Part shown: positions 25,103 to 35,833 of the stretch, one piece after another
Numbering within the stretch: the first letter of the stretch is position 1
How the letters are laid out: each line of letters begins with the position of its first letter
Origin: Helcococcus bovis
GTDB lineage: Bacteria; Bacillota; Clostridia; Tissierellales; Peptoniphilaceae
DNA: 64,000 bases
Reading direction: 5' to 3' (one strand)
Assembly: GCF_046035435.1 (NCBI RefSeq)
Contig: NZ_JBFNFH010000002.1
Notes under the pieces: generated by a model
Told to the model about the DNA's origin: nothing
The model's input: only the letters and a program-made list of their open reading frames with translations
Databases searched by the model: none
Position numbers and translations under genes: made by a program

Positions 25103-25816
25103 CTAAAACTTTCCTTGAAATTGTCTTTTTCTAATTGAAGATCCATCTAAAATCTTAAATAGATGCCCTTTATAGATATAAAGAATACCCATTATCAAAG
25201 AATATAAAACTACATTCATAATATAAGTAATATCAAATGTAAAAATTACATAATTTATTGTTAATAAGAATTTTGCAGCAACAAATATTACAACTATAGG
25301 CAACCATTGAATAATATTATCCTTGATAAACATCACAGAATTTAAAGCTACTTCTATCCCATATTCTTCAGAAATATATACTTTTTCATATACTGTACTT
25401 AAAACTATAAGCACTAGAATATCAATTATAAATGTATATTGAAAATCGATATTTTGTAAGATAATATGTGCCAAATATTCTATAATATAGACTATAAACA
25501 AAGTGTTTGACATAGGTAAATAATATCTTTTTGTCCCTTCAATTATATTTTTAAATCTAAATCTATTGTAATTTACAATATCTGACAAAACACCAACTAA
25601 AGCAGATGCAAACACAATTGTAATAATATATCTCACAAATCCTAAAACAAAATTTCCGCCTCTAGAGTATGTTGTCAATAAACTTAATAAATAATTTTCT
25701 CCAACTCCCAAAACGAACAATATCATGGCTAATGCAGGTACATATTTCAAACTAGAAATCGAATTTTTAAATGCAGTCTTATTTACATATATAAAATCTT
25801 TTATAATTTCCATCAA
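25103..25816 (-). CDS. Integral membrane protein, function unknown
   Basis: 237 aa with about five or six hydrophobic segments (for example ALAMILFVLGVGENYLLSLL near 28, TIVFASALVGVLSDIV near 67, VVIFVAAKFLLTI near 175) and a basic C-terminal tail. No transporter motif seen. It starts 5 bases after argS and precedes the TPR gene, which suggests a shared process. Confidence 0.7.
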   Translation of the reverse strand: MMEIIKDFIYVNKTAFKNSISSLKYVPALAMILFVLGVGENYLLSLLTTYSRGGNFVLGFVRYIITIVFASALVGVLSDIVNYNRFRFKNIIEGTKRYYLPMSNTLFIVYIIEYLAHIILQNIDFQYTFIIDILVLIVLSTVYEKVYISEEYGIEVALNSVMFIKDNIIQWLPIVVIFVAAKFLLTINYVIFTFDITYIMNVVLYSLIMGILYIYKGHLFKILDGSSIRKRQFQGKF

Positions 25817-25821
25817 TCCTC

Positions 25822-27513
25822 CTACATTTTGTTTGGAGCATGTATACCTAATAAATCTAATAAATTACTTATACATATTTTTGTTGCATAAACCAATAAT
25901 GCTCTTGTTTTTTTCACTTCATCTTCTGAATTCAAAATATGAATGCTATTGTAGAATGAATTAAAGTTTTGAGCAATTTCTGTTACATGTCTTGTAATTA
26001 CTGAAGGTTCTAATTTATCTCTTGCAGTTAAAATTACATTTGGAACATCATATATTGACTTAATTAATGCAACTTCTTGTGGTTCAGTTAATAATGAAAA
26101 ATCAACATTTTCACTTAATTCTAAACCTAATTTTTCTAAAATTTGATTTGCTCTTGCATGTGCGTATTGCACATATGGCCCAGTTTCTCCTTCAAAATTC
26201 AATACTTGATCCCAGTCAAATACATAATCTTTAATTCTTGTATTGAATAATTCTTGGAATTTCACAGCACCTATACCAATTTCTCTTGCAATAACTTCTT
26301 TATTTTCTAAATTAGGATTTCTTTCTTCAATAATTTCTTTTGTCTTATCAATTGCTTTATTTAACACATCTTCTAAGAATACAACTTTTCCTTTTCTTGT
26401 AGACAATGTACCATCTTTAAGACTTACCATACCAAATTGTACGTGTTCACAATCTTCAGACCATTCATATCCCATTTTTGCTAACACATCTTTAAGTGTC
26501 TTAAAATGTAGATTTTGTTGAGTTGCAACAACATAAATATTCTTATCAAAATTATAGATTTTCTTTCTATGACGTGCTGTCGCCACGTCTCTTGTAATAT
26601 ATGTTGAGGAACCATCTCTTTTTAATACTATTGCAGGTGGTGTATCTTCTCCCATTTCAATAACTGTAGCTCCTTCTGATTCTGTTAAAAGATTTTTTTC
26701 TTTCATTTCTTTAATTACATCATCAACAAATTGTGCATGGTAAAATTCCCCGTTGTATGAATCAAATGAAATTTCTAATAAATCATACACTCTATTAAAC
26801 TCTTTTAAGCTTATTTCCTTAAACCAAGTCCATGTTTCTACAGCAAATTCATCACCATCTTCTAATTTCTTAAACCATGCTCTTGCTTCGTCCATTAATT
26901 CAGGTTTTGCTTCAGCCTCTTCAGTATATTTTACATATAATTTAAGTAATTCTTTAATAGGATTACTATTGATTGTTTCTTTATCGCCCCATTTTCTATA
27001 TGCAGAAAGTAAAACGCCAAATTGAGTACCATAATCACCTAAATAATTTATAGCATCAACATGATATCCTAAAAATCTATATATCCTCTTAATGGAATCC
27101 CCTATTACTGTTGATCTGATATGACCAATATGGAATGGTTTTGCTATATTTGTTGAGCTATAATCAATAACTATATTCTTACCATTTCCAATATTTGATG
27201 AACCATACATTTCTTTTTTATCAAAAACTTCCTTCAATACTGTTTCATTAAATTTTGATTGATTTACAAAAAAATTAATATATGGTCCTACAGGTCTTAC
27301 TTCACTAAATAATTCAGAACTAATCTTTTCAGCTAATTCTACAGAAATTTGAGTAGGTGCTTTTCTTAAGGTTTTAGCTAATCTAAAACATGGAAATGCA
27401 AAATCTCCCATTTCTTTATTTGGTGGTGTTTCAATACTTAAATATATATCATCTAGTGAAACACATAATTCTAAAGAATTTAATATTTCTGATATCTCTT
27501 TTTTATAATCCAT
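25822..27513 (-). CDS. argS: Arginine--tRNA ligase
   Basis: Class I synthetase charging tRNA-Arg, 563 aa. The HIGH signature appears as NIAKPFHIGHIRSTVIGD near 130, and STRKGK near 375 takes the place of KMSKS, as in many ArgRS. An N-terminal Arg-tRNA-binding domain and a C-terminal DALR domain ending in LLGIHAPNKM complete it. Nearly contiguous with mutS2 (one base between). Confidence 0.97.
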   Translation of the reverse strand: MDYKKEISEILNSLELCVSLDDIYLSIETPPNKEMGDFAFPCFRLAKTLRKAPTQISVELAEKISSELFSEVRPVGPYINFFVNQSKFNETVLKEVFDKKEMYGSSNIGNGKNIVIDYSSTNIAKPFHIGHIRSTVIGDSIKRIYRFLGYHVDAINYLGDYGTQFGVLLSAYRKWGDKETINSNPIKELLKLYVKYTEEAEAKPELMDEARAWFKKLEDGDEFAVETWTWFKEISLKEFNRVYDLLEISFDSYNGEFYHAQFVDDVIKEMKEKNLLTESEGATVIEMGEDTPPAIVLKRDGSSTYITRDVATARHRKKIYNFDKNIYVVATQQNLHFKTLKDVLAKMGYEWSEDCEHVQFGMVSLKDGTLSTRKGKVVFLEDVLNKAIDKTKEIIEERNPNLENKEVIAREIGIGAVKFQELFNTRIKDYVFDWDQVLNFEGETGPYVQYAHARANQILEKLGLELSENVDFSLLTEPQEVALIKSIYDVPNVILTARDKLEPSVITRHVTEIAQNFNSFYNSIHILNSEDEVKKTRALLVYATKICISNLLDLLGIHAPNKM

Positions 27514-27514
27514 A

Positions 27515-29869
27515 CTACTTCAAGGTTACAACCGTAACTCCCGCTCCCCCTTCTTTTATGCTTCCTATTCTAAACTCTTCTACATATCTAGATTTTCTGA
27601 AAAATTCTGTCAAGCCTATTCTTAACGCTCCCGTTCCTTTACCATGAATAATATGAACAGTTTTCATTCCCATTAGAATTGATTTATCAAAGAAACTATC
27701 AATTTCTATCATAGCCTCCTCAACTGTCTTTCCTCTAACATCAAGCTCATATTGTGCATCCTTAAATGATGCATTTTTCAATACTTGTCTATACGATGAT
27801 TGAGATTTCTCAGATTCGATTTCTTTATTAGTTTTTGCTAAATCAGAAATATTTACATTAAATTTCAAAATTCCCATTTGAACAGTCAGATCACCTTTAT
27901 TATCTGGTAATGTCTGTACAACAGCTAAATCATTCATAGAAATCACCTTAACTGTTTCACCAAGTTTAACTGTAATATTTTTACCATATTTCTTTTTAAT
28001 AACTGGCTTTTCTTCAAATTTATCAGTAGCTTTCTTAAATTTATCAGTAATTTCTGAATACGCTCTATCAATTTGTCTGGATTCTTTATTTCCTTTTTGA
28101 CTTTTTGCAAGTTTCAATATTTCTTTTGATTGTCTTCTAGCATCTTCTAAAATTTTTCTAGCTTCAATCTTTGCATTTTCGATTTCAGATTCTGCCTTTT
28201 CTTTTCTCTTTCCAACATCTTTATTAAAATTATCAATAAGTTTTTCATATTTATTTTTTTCTTTTTGAACTTCTAACAATTCATTATCTAATTTAATTCT
28301 ATCAGTTTCAATTTCAGCAATAATTTCCTCAAAATCTCTATTTTCCTTTGATACATAATTATTTGCTATAGAAAGAATTTTCTCTGATAATCCAAGTCTC
28401 CTAGAGATTTCAAAAGCATTTGACTTACCAGGTCTACCAATTATCAATTTATATGTTGGCGACAATGTCTCAACATTAAATTCAACATTGGCATTTTGTA
28501 CTCCATCTGTACTCATCGCATATAGTTTTAATTCGCTATAGTGAGTTGTAGAAACCAGTAAAGTACCTCTTTTTACCAATGTATCAATTATAGCCATAGC
28601 CAGTGCTGCCCCTTCTGTAGGATCTGTACCATTTCCTAATTCATCAAATAAAACTAAAGATCTATCGTTAGCATATTTTAATATATGAACTATATTAGTC
28701 ATTGATGCTGAAAATGTTGATAAAGACTGCTCTATACTTTGATTATCACCAATGTCAGTATAAATATTGTTAAATATAGCAACTTTAGAAAATTCATCAC
28801 ATGGAATGTATAAACCTGATTGAGCCATCATAATTACCAATCCCAAAGTCTTCAAACTTACTGTTTTACCACCAGTATTTGGCCCTGTAATAACTAATGC
28901 ACTATATTTTTCACCCAATTTTACATCTATTGGTACAACTTTACCTTTCAACAAAGGATGTTTTGCATTTTTTATATCAATAATTTTTTCATTATTTAAA
29001 ATTGGCTTTGTATACATCTTATCTAATGCATACTTAGCTTTTGCAAATGTGAAATCTAAATCTACTAACAAATATTGATTATTCTCTATTTCTTGATGAT
29101 ACACAAATATCATTTCAGAAAGTTCCTTCAATATTCTTCTAATTTCTTCAATTTCTTTAATTTCTAAATCTCTAATCTTATTATTAATTTCAACTACAGC
29201 CATTGGCTCAATATATAGAGTTTGTCCTGAAGCTGAGATATCATGAGTAATTCCTGGAACTTTAGATTTTGCACCTGATTTTACAGGAACTACATATCTA
29301 CCATCTCTCATTGTAATAAATCCATCTTGAAGATTTGTAGTATCATCTTTAACAATCGAATTTAGCTTATTTCTAGCTTCTTCCGTCTTTTCTCTTATAC
29401 TCTTACGTATTTGAAATAATTCTCTTGACGCATCATCTGAAATTGTATCTTCATCAACTACAATTCTTTCAATTTCTTTTTGAATTCTCGTATTTGTATA
29501 AAGTTTATCTATAAGTTTCACAACCTCATTAGTTTGAGATTCATGTTCAGATTTATAATCTTTTAGACTTTGTGAAACCCTTAAAGAATTAGCAATTTGA
29601 ATAAGATCTAAATTTTCCAAAACTGCTTGCTTCTTTAATCTAATCATCATTTCCTTCAAATTATGAATTCCATATAATGGTGGAAATGAAAATTTTCTTA
29701 TCAATTCAATTGCATCTGCTGTCTTATTTTGTAAAAATTCAATTTTTTCTAATTGTGTTAATGGGACAATTTTTGAAGCTTTTTCAGCTCCTAAAGAAGA
29801 TGCACAATATCCTTGCAACTCTTCTTTAATTTTATTCCACTCTAAAGTGGCAATTGTATTTTGCTCCAT
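27515..29869 (-). CDS. mutS2: Endonuclease/ribosome-rescue ATPase MutS2
   Basis: 784 aa: core and lever helices, then the ABC ATPase with Walker A TGPNTGGKT near 333 and Walker B LVLFDELGNGTDPTEGAALA near 408. A long charged coiled coil (about 510-620) follows, then a C-terminal Smr domain with LDVRGKTVEEA near 712 and HIIHGKGTGALR near 745. MutS2 lacks the mismatch-recognition domain; reported roles are suppressing recombination and splitting collided ribosomes. Lies between zapA and argS. Confidence 0.95.
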   Translation of the reverse strand: MEQNTIATLEWNKIKEELQGYCASSLGAEKASKIVPLTQLEKIEFLQNKTADAIELIRKFSFPPLYGIHNLKEMMIRLKKQAVLENLDLIQIANSLRVSQSLKDYKSEHESQTNEVVKLIDKLYTNTRIQKEIERIVVDEDTISDDASRELFQIRKSIREKTEEARNKLNSIVKDDTTNLQDGFITMRDGRYVVPVKSGAKSKVPGITHDISASGQTLYIEPMAVVEINNKIRDLEIKEIEEIRRILKELSEMIFVYHQEIENNQYLLVDLDFTFAKAKYALDKMYTKPILNNEKIIDIKNAKHPLLKGKVVPIDVKLGEKYSALVITGPNTGGKTVSLKTLGLVIMMAQSGLYIPCDEFSKVAIFNNIYTDIGDNQSIEQSLSTFSASMTNIVHILKYANDRSLVLFDELGNGTDPTEGAALAMAIIDTLVKRGTLLVSTTHYSELKLYAMSTDGVQNANVEFNVETLSPTYKLIIGRPGKSNAFEISRRLGLSEKILSIANNYVSKENRDFEEIIAEIETDRIKLDNELLEVQKEKNKYEKLIDNFNKDVGKRKEKAESEIENAKIEARKILEDARRQSKEILKLAKSQKGNKESRQIDRAYSEITDKFKKATDKFEEKPVIKKKYGKNITVKLGETVKVISMNDLAVVQTLPDNKGDLTVQMGILKFNVNISDLAKTNKEIESEKSQSSYRQVLKNASFKDAQYELDVRGKTVEEAMIEIDSFFDKSILMGMKTVHIIHGKGTGALRIGLTEFFRKSRYVEEFRIGSIKEGGAGVTVVTLK

Positions 29870-29875
29870 AAATTT

Positions 29876-30412
29876 CTACTTTCTATTTCCGTTTAATAAC
29901 TCCTGCACTTGTTTTTTTGCATGTAAAGTTTGTTTTTCTTGTTCTAATAATTTTTCTCTTAAAGATTCATTATCTTTTCTATCTTTTTCAGAAAGTGTAA
30001 TTTGTCTATCTAATTCAAGCTTAAACTTATCTCTATCACTAGTTATATAGTTCAAATGATTTTCTAATTCTCTAACTTTCGCTTCTAATGTTTGAATTTT
30101 TTCAAATGAATCCTTATTTAATTCCTTAAACTCTTCAAATTCAGTTTTTAATGGCCCATAATTTTCCATTGGTTCTTTTGAAGTTTCTAAAAGTTCCTTA
30201 TGCTTTAACTCTAAAGAATACAAATCATCTGCAATATTTAAACATGCCAATGTCGCATGCATGGTAGGATTTCGATAATTTAATGCTGTCTTAGCCTTCT
30301 TTATTTCACTATCCACATAATAAACAATTTTATCAGTTTCATCTTTGCTTCTTTGAGTTTTTAATACATAATTGTTTCCATTAATCTGAAATTCGTACCT
30401 ATTCTTTTTCAT
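29876..30412 (-). CDS. zapA: Cell division protein ZapA with long coiled coil
   Basis: 178 aa. The N-terminal 85 residues match ZapA (YEFQINGNNYVLKTQRSKDE, then ALACLNIADDLY-like ACLNIADDLYSLE), which bundles FtsZ at midcell. About 90 further residues form a charged coiled coil (KIQTLEAKVRELENHLNYIT), making it longer than the usual ~90-aa ZapA; such long forms are seen in Clostridia. It sits between pheT and mutS2, the usual Firmicutes context. Confidence 0.85.
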   Translation of the reverse strand: MKKNRYEFQINGNNYVLKTQRSKDETDKIVYYVDSEIKKAKTALNYRNPTMHATLACLNIADDLYSLELKHKELLETSKEPMENYGPLKTEFEEFKELNKDSFEKIQTLEAKVRELENHLNYITSDRDKFKLELDRQITLSEKDRKDNESLREKLLEQEKQTLHAKKQVQELLNGNRK

Positions 30413-30425
30413 TCATATTCTCCGA

Positions 30426-32807
30426 TTAGCTTCTTAAATCTATTTCAAATGCCTTGTTTAAGCCATTTACAATATTTTCAAAAGCTATTTTGATTACTTC
30501 ATCTTTCAATGTGGATTCATTTGATTGGAATCCAATCTTGTATGCAAGTGATACTTTATCTTCTGCAATTTGAGAACCTGTATAAACATCGAATAGTTTA
30601 ACAAATTTCAAGTATTCTCCACCATTTGCTTTAATAACATCAACAATATCTTGTGATTGTGCAGATTTATCTACAACTAAAGCAATATCTCTTTCAACCA
30701 ATGGATATCTTGAAATTTCTTGATATTGGATTAAATCTTGCTTGAATTTAAATAATTCTGTAAGATTTGCTTCAACTAAGTAAACTCTCTTTTCAATATC
30801 ATAATTTTCAGCAACAATTGGACTAATTTCACCAATAACTGCAACTTTAACGTCATTTACATAAACATTAGCACATCTTCCTGAATGGAATATTGAATTT
30901 TCTGTTTCTCTTTCAAATCTCACATCATTAATTCCAAAAGTTTTTAATATTGCTAATAATGTATCTTTAGCATAGTAAAAATCGTAATTTCCAACTAGTG
31001 AGAATGTCATCAACTTAACTTCTTCTGTTTTTTCACCATTTTTAATGAATGTATTACCAACTTCTGATAATTTCAAATCAAATTGTTTGTTATTTAAATT
31101 TTTTCTAACTACTTCTAGGTTGTTTCCTATTAATGTTGTTCTCATAACTGAGAAATCTTCACCAAGTGGATTGATGATTTTTACAGTGTTTCTCATTGAG
31201 TCATTTTCTGGTAAATTCAATTTGTCAAATACTTTATTTGAAATGAATGAATAAGTTAATATTTCAGAAAATCCTAATGCATATAGTTCCATTCTTGCAT
31301 TATCCAAGAAATTTCTCATGTCTGACTTAACACCTTTTGTCAAGCCACCTACTAAAGGTTTTGGTGTGATATTATGGAATCCATATAATCTACCAACTTC
31401 TTCAATTAAGTCAGCTTCAATAGTCAAATCATCTCTGAAATATGGAATTGTTACTAGTAATTTATCACCTTGAATTTCAGCATTTAACTCAAGTGCTTCC
31501 AAGTATTTCTTTGTTTCTTCAATTGATAAATCTAATCCTAATAATGAATTTGATCTAGCATTTCTTAATTCGATAACTCTATCTTTTGGATCAAAGTTTT
31601 CTACACTATCGATACCTGAAACAACTTTTCCTGAATTTGTTTCTTCAACTAATTTTAAGAATCTTTGAATACCGTACTCTGCTAATTTTGCAGGAACACC
31701 TTTTTCAAATCTTGATGATGCTTCTGATCTTAAAGTCAATTTCTTTGATGTTTTTCTGATTGTTTCTGAATCAAAACTTGCTGCTTCAATTAATATTGTC
31801 TTTGTATCTTTTGTTACTTCTGTGTATTCGCCACCCATTACACCAGCTAAACCAATAGCTCTTGAGTTTCCATCAGCGATAACAATATCTTCTGAAACTA
31901 ATTTTCTTTCAGTGTCATCAAGTGTTTTAATAACTTCTTCATCTTTAGCCATTCTTACTATTAAAGATTTACCTTCAATCTTATCTAAATCATATGCATG
32001 AAGTGGTTGTCCATACTCCAACATAATGAAATTTGTGAAGTCAACTATGTTGTTGATTGGTCTCATTCCTGCATTTCTCAAATAATTTTGAATGTATAAT
32101 GGTGATTCTTTGATTTCAACATCTTTAACAACTGCAGTCATAAATCTATTTACTTTATCTGTTTCAACTTTTACACCATTAAAGTATTCATTGTAAGAAT
32201 CTACTGTATTTTCAATTTTCAAAGAAGGTTCTACGATTTTTTTATCAAATACTGCAGCAACTTCTCTTGCCATACCAATAATAGATAAACAATCAGGTCT
32301 ATTTGGAGTGATTTCAAATTCAATAATTGAATCATCTAAACCTAATGTTTTTACTGCATCTTCTCCAACCTTTGCATCATCATTTAATATAATAAGTCCA
32401 TCTTCGGAATTTTTAGGAACTAAATTTTCTGAAACCCCTAATTCACTGTATCCGCAAAGCATACCTTTTGATACAATACCTTGTAATGTAGCTTCTTTAA
32501 TTACAATTCCCCCTGGTAATGTTGCGCCTAATTTAGCAAATACAACATTATCTCCTACTTTCATATTTTTAGCACCAGTTACAATTGTCTCTTTGCCTTC
32601 GCCAAAATCAATGTCTACTAGTGATAATTTATCTGCATTTTCATGTTTTTTAATATCTAAAATTTTTGCTATAACAATGTTTGATAGTCCTTCATATTTT
32701 TGAATTGATTCAACGTGTGAACCTGAATCTGTAACCCTATTAGCTATTTCTCTTGCATCAGCTTCAATATCTAAATATTCTCTAAGCCATTTTACCGGAA
32801 CTAACAT
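30426..32807 (-). CDS. pheT: Phenylalanine--tRNA ligase beta subunit
   Basis: 793 aa. Domains in order: N-terminal tRNA-binding OB fold (NIVIAKILDIKKHENADKLS, residues 40-150), B3/B4 editing domain, B5 (EVGRLYGFHNI region), catalytic-like core, and C-terminal FDX-ACB anticodon domain (YQEISRYPLVERDIALVVDK near 700). Forms an alpha2-beta2 enzyme with PheS, encoded 8 bases upstream. Confidence 0.97.
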   Translation of the reverse strand: MLVPVKWLREYLDIEADAREIANRVTDSGSHVESIQKYEGLSNIVIAKILDIKKHENADKLSLVDIDFGEGKETIVTGAKNMKVGDNVVFAKLGATLPGGIVIKEATLQGIVSKGMLCGYSELGVSENLVPKNSEDGLIILNDDAKVGEDAVKTLGLDDSIIEFEITPNRPDCLSIIGMAREVAAVFDKKIVEPSLKIENTVDSYNEYFNGVKVETDKVNRFMTAVVKDVEIKESPLYIQNYLRNAGMRPINNIVDFTNFIMLEYGQPLHAYDLDKIEGKSLIVRMAKDEEVIKTLDDTERKLVSEDIVIADGNSRAIGLAGVMGGEYTEVTKDTKTILIEAASFDSETIRKTSKKLTLRSEASSRFEKGVPAKLAEYGIQRFLKLVEETNSGKVVSGIDSVENFDPKDRVIELRNARSNSLLGLDLSIEETKKYLEALELNAEIQGDKLLVTIPYFRDDLTIEADLIEEVGRLYGFHNITPKPLVGGLTKGVKSDMRNFLDNARMELYALGFSEILTYSFISNKVFDKLNLPENDSMRNTVKIINPLGEDFSVMRTTLIGNNLEVVRKNLNNKQFDLKLSEVGNTFIKNGEKTEEVKLMTFSLVGNYDFYYAKDTLLAILKTFGINDVRFERETENSIFHSGRCANVYVNDVKVAVIGEISPIVAENYDIEKRVYLVEANLTELFKFKQDLIQYQEISRYPLVERDIALVVDKSAQSQDIVDVIKANGGEYLKFVKLFDVYTGSQIAEDKVSLAYKIGFQSNESTLKDEVIKIAFENIVNGLNKAFEIDLRS

Positions 32808-32815
32808 CTATCCTC

Positions 32816-33838
32816 CTAAAATTGTTCTAAAAATCTCTTGTCGTTATCATACAATGTTCTAATATCTTTTAATCCATATTTAACCATTGTAATCCTATCT
32901 ACACCCATTCCAAATGCAAATCCAGTATATTTTTCACTATCAATACCACAATTTTCTAATACTTGAGGATGTACCATACCACAGCCTAATAATTCCATTG
33001 ACCAACCTGTATGATGGCATGAATCACAACCTTTACCTTTACAGTTAAAGCATGAAACGTCTACTTCCATTGATGGCTCTGTGAATGGGAAATAATGTGG
33101 TCTAAATCTAGTTTCAAATTCTTCACCAAATAGCTCTTTAATAAATGCATTTATCGTATCAATTAAGTTTGCCATTGAAACATTTTCTCCAACAACAAGT
33201 CCTTCAATTTGATGGAACATTGGTGAGTGTGTAGCATCTACTTCATCAAATCTAAATGTTCTTCCTGCTGATACCATTCTAATTGGCGGCTCTTGTTGCA
33301 TCATAGTTCTAACTTGAACTGGTGATGTATGAGTTCTTAGTAATGTTTCTTTATCTATATAAAATGTATCACTTAAATCTCTTGAAGGATGGTTTTTTGG
33401 AGAATTTAATTTATCAAAGTTATTTTCTATAGTTTCAATTTCTGGACCGTCTATAACTGAGAATCCCATATATCTAAATAAATTTTCTAATTCTTCCATT
33501 GTTTGGTTTAGAGGATGTCTATGACCTATTGATACAATATCTTTTTGTGCCGTAACGTCAATAGTTTCTGAGATTAATTTTAATTTTAATTTTTCCCACT
33601 TAAAACTTTTTTTCTTTTCATCCAACGCTATTTGAATTTCTTCTCTAACCTCATTAGCTAATTTTCCCATTACAGGTCTTTCTTCTTTTGAAAGTTTACC
33701 CATTTCTCTTAATAATAGAGTTAACTCTCCTTTTTTTCCTAAAATATTTATTCTTAAATCTTCTAATTCTTTATCTTCTTTTGCATTATTGATAATTTCC
33801 AATGAATTAATTTTTATATTTTCTAATTTATTTTTCAT
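32816..33838 (-). CDS. pheS: Phenylalanine--tRNA ligase alpha subunit
   Basis: 340 aa from the ATG at 33838, which has GGAGG five bases upstream; a more upstream in-frame ATG at 33850 overlaps that site. N-terminal coiled coil, then the class II core with FDKLNSPKNHPSRDLSDTFY near 145, motif 2 PIRMVSAGRTFRFDEVDATH near 198 and motif 3 GFAFGMGVDRITMVKYGL. The loop CFNCKGKGCDSC near 262 is a zinc-like cysteine cluster, present in some bacterial PheS proteins. No T-box leader seen. Confidence 0.97.
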   Translation of the reverse strand: MKNKLENIKINSLEIINNAKEDKELEDLRINILGKKGELTLLLREMGKLSKEERPVMGKLANEVREEIQIALDEKKKSFKWEKLKLKLISETIDVTAQKDIVSIGHRHPLNQTMEELENLFRYMGFSVIDGPEIETIENNFDKLNSPKNHPSRDLSDTFYIDKETLLRTHTSPVQVRTMMQQEPPIRMVSAGRTFRFDEVDATHSPMFHQIEGLVVGENVSMANLIDTINAFIKELFGEEFETRFRPHYFPFTEPSMEVDVSCFNCKGKGCDSCHHTGWSMELLGCGMVHPQVLENCGIDSEKYTGFAFGMGVDRITMVKYGLKDIRTLYDNDKRFLEQF

Positions 33839-33940
33839 AAATTCCTCCATAATCTATATAATTATATCATAAATTGCAGATTTGAGCTAAATTTTAAGAT
33901 AAATATAAAACATTAATAAATGAAATAATTTTAAAAATAA

Positions 33941-33980
33941 AAACTCCAAAAGTAAGTTCCTTTAACTACTTTAGGAGTTT
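33941..33980 (-). terminator. Terminator after the MacB-like ABC unit
   Basis: Arms AAACTCCAAAAGTA (33941-33954) and TACTTTAGGAGTTT (33967-33980), one mismatch, T-rich on the minus-strand 3' side. Confidence 0.85.
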
Positions 33981-34007
33981 GGTATTCATTAATGTATATA
34001 ATTTAAT

Positions 34008-34676
34008 TTAATAATACAATATTCCATCTTTTATAGTTAGCATCTGGTCTGACATTTTTGCAAATTCTTTGTTATGACTAACCATTATTACAGTTACACC
34101 TTCGTTTTTTACAATATCCTTAAATATATTCATAACTTGTAATCCATTATTATAATTTAAAGCACCTGTAGGCTCATCAGCTAATATGACTTTTGGTGAA
34201 TTCATAAGCGATCTAGCAATAGCTACTCTTTGTTTTTGTCCACCAGATAAATGCATAACCTTTTTGTCTTTTATATCTCTAATATCTAAAAAATCTATTA
34301 TTTCTTTAGTTTTTTCATTAATATATTTTTTTGACTTTTTACCTATATACGCTGGTAATTGAATATTAAAACTTACACTTTCACTCTCTAATAATTCATA
34401 ATCTTGTACTACAAAACCAAAAAAAGAGTTCCTTAAAAAACTAGATTTTTTATCATCAAAATTTTTAACATCCTTGCCTTCAATAAAATAATCTCCTTTT
34501 TCGAAAGTTAATAGTAAAGCAATAATATTAAGCAGTGTAGATTTTCCAGATCCTGATGGTCCTGTTATTGAGTAAAATTTACCTTTTTCAAAAGTAAAAG
34601 AAATATTAGATAGTGCGGTTATTTTTATCCCCCCATCTAATATATATCTCTTACTAATATTTTTTAAATCTATCAT
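34008..34676 (-). CDS. ABC transporter ATP-binding protein (MacB/LolD type)
   Basis: 222-aa ATPase of the class that pairs with FtsX-like permeases. Walker A GPSGSGKST near 38, signature LSGGQKQRVAIARSL near 142 and Walker B VILADEPTGALN near 163, the ADEPTGALD pattern being typical of MacB/lactococcin-972-group exporters. It lies 11 bases after the second permease. Probably powers export or extraction of a peptide or lipid rather than substrate import. Confidence 0.87.
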   Translation of the reverse strand: MIDLKNISKRYILDGGIKITALSNISFTFEKGKFYSITGPSGSGKSTLLNIIALLLTFEKGDYFIEGKDVKNFDDKKSSFLRNSFFGFVVQDYELLESESVSFNIQLPAYIGKKSKKYINEKTKEIIDFLDIRDIKDKKVMHLSGGQKQRVAIARSLMNSPKVILADEPTGALNYNNGLQVMNIFKDIVKNEGVTVIMVSHNKEFAKMSDQMLTIKDGILYY

Positions 34677-34687
34677 TTATAACCTCT

Positions 34688-35833
34688 CTATTCATATTTA
34701 ACTCTTAAACTTACTGTTTGTACTATACTTCCCAACAAAACATAAATTACAAAAATAATTAGTGTCCAGATAAATAAAACATTATCAAATGATAAATTAT
34801 CTTTCATAAAAATTATTTCTGGCTTAATAAGATTTAAGATATAAATATATATCCATGATAACAACAGACCAAATGATAAAGCAAATATATTGCATAAAAT
34901 ACGATATAAAGCAACTTCTAATTTGGTAGCTCCCAATTTTCTATAAATCATATATCTCTTATTAAATCTAAAGTTATTCAAAAATGATATATTAATAAAT
35001 AACAAAGTAAATATTATGAATCCTGTAATTAAAAAATTTATATTTAAATATAAACTTCTATTAATAACTTGAGAAGTATTCTTAGTTATATTAGCAGCAC
35101 TCTCTAAACTAAAATCATTAGTTTTTAAATAATTTATAACTTTAGCATTTTCTATTTTTTCATTTTCAGAAAACTCAATTAAAAAGTTACTTGAATTAAT
35201 CCAGTTATAAGGTTCATTATACTTGTTGTTTACAATTATAAGATCCTGTTTGTTATTAATTTTTAAAATATTAGTCCAAATATTTTTTGACGAAATATCA
35301 TTTGTATTTAAGTATATTTGGTCTATTTTTAACCTTGAAATTGCATGTAAAATAATATTATTTTTATTTTTATCTTCTAATGTTATTTTATCACCAACTC
35401 TAGATTTAGAATATGGAGATAAAATTAAATAATAATTGTTTTCAGGTAATTTTTTTAATTTTAACAAATCTATATCATTATTTAGTTCTATTGGGAAATT
35501 ATTAAAATCCTCTAAATCGTAAAATTAAGGTAGTGAATACAATCCGATACTTTCATTGATTTTAAAATTTGGAAATGCTTGTAAAAAAACATTTTTGACA
35601 TTTTCTCTTTTTATTAAATTAGCAAAGAAATCCTTTTTTGTCACTTTTTGTTCTGGATTTATAACTAAATATGTATTTTTAAGATTTGAATTTTCAAATT
35701 TTTCAAGAGATTGCTGATAATATCTCACTGGTGAAAAATATATAATAAATATTAATAAAACTAAAGAAAATGAGATAGAAAAAATAACCTGTTGTACAAT
35801 ATTTCTTTTATTATAAATTAATAATTTTTTCAT
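34688..35833 (-). pseudogene. FtsX/MacB-like ABC permease broken by one in-frame stop
   Basis: Two open pieces, 35525-35833 (102 aa, one N-terminal membrane helix) and 34688-35467 (259 aa, three C-terminal helices), are in the same frame. They are separated by a single TAA after SLP at 35525-35527; the reading then continues FYDLEDFNNFPIELNNDID without further stops into the downstream piece. The joined length of about 381 aa and the one-plus-three helix plan fit a MacB-type permease and match its paralogue at 35833. One base change could make the stop. Either a recent pseudogene, a read-through, or a sequencing error. Confidence 0.8.

Noticed and set aside
32816..34007. T-box leader ahead of pheS
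   Set aside because: Only about 150 bases separate pheS from the ABC unit and no T-box sequence or specifier stem is visible; the hairpin there is the terminator of the ABC unit.
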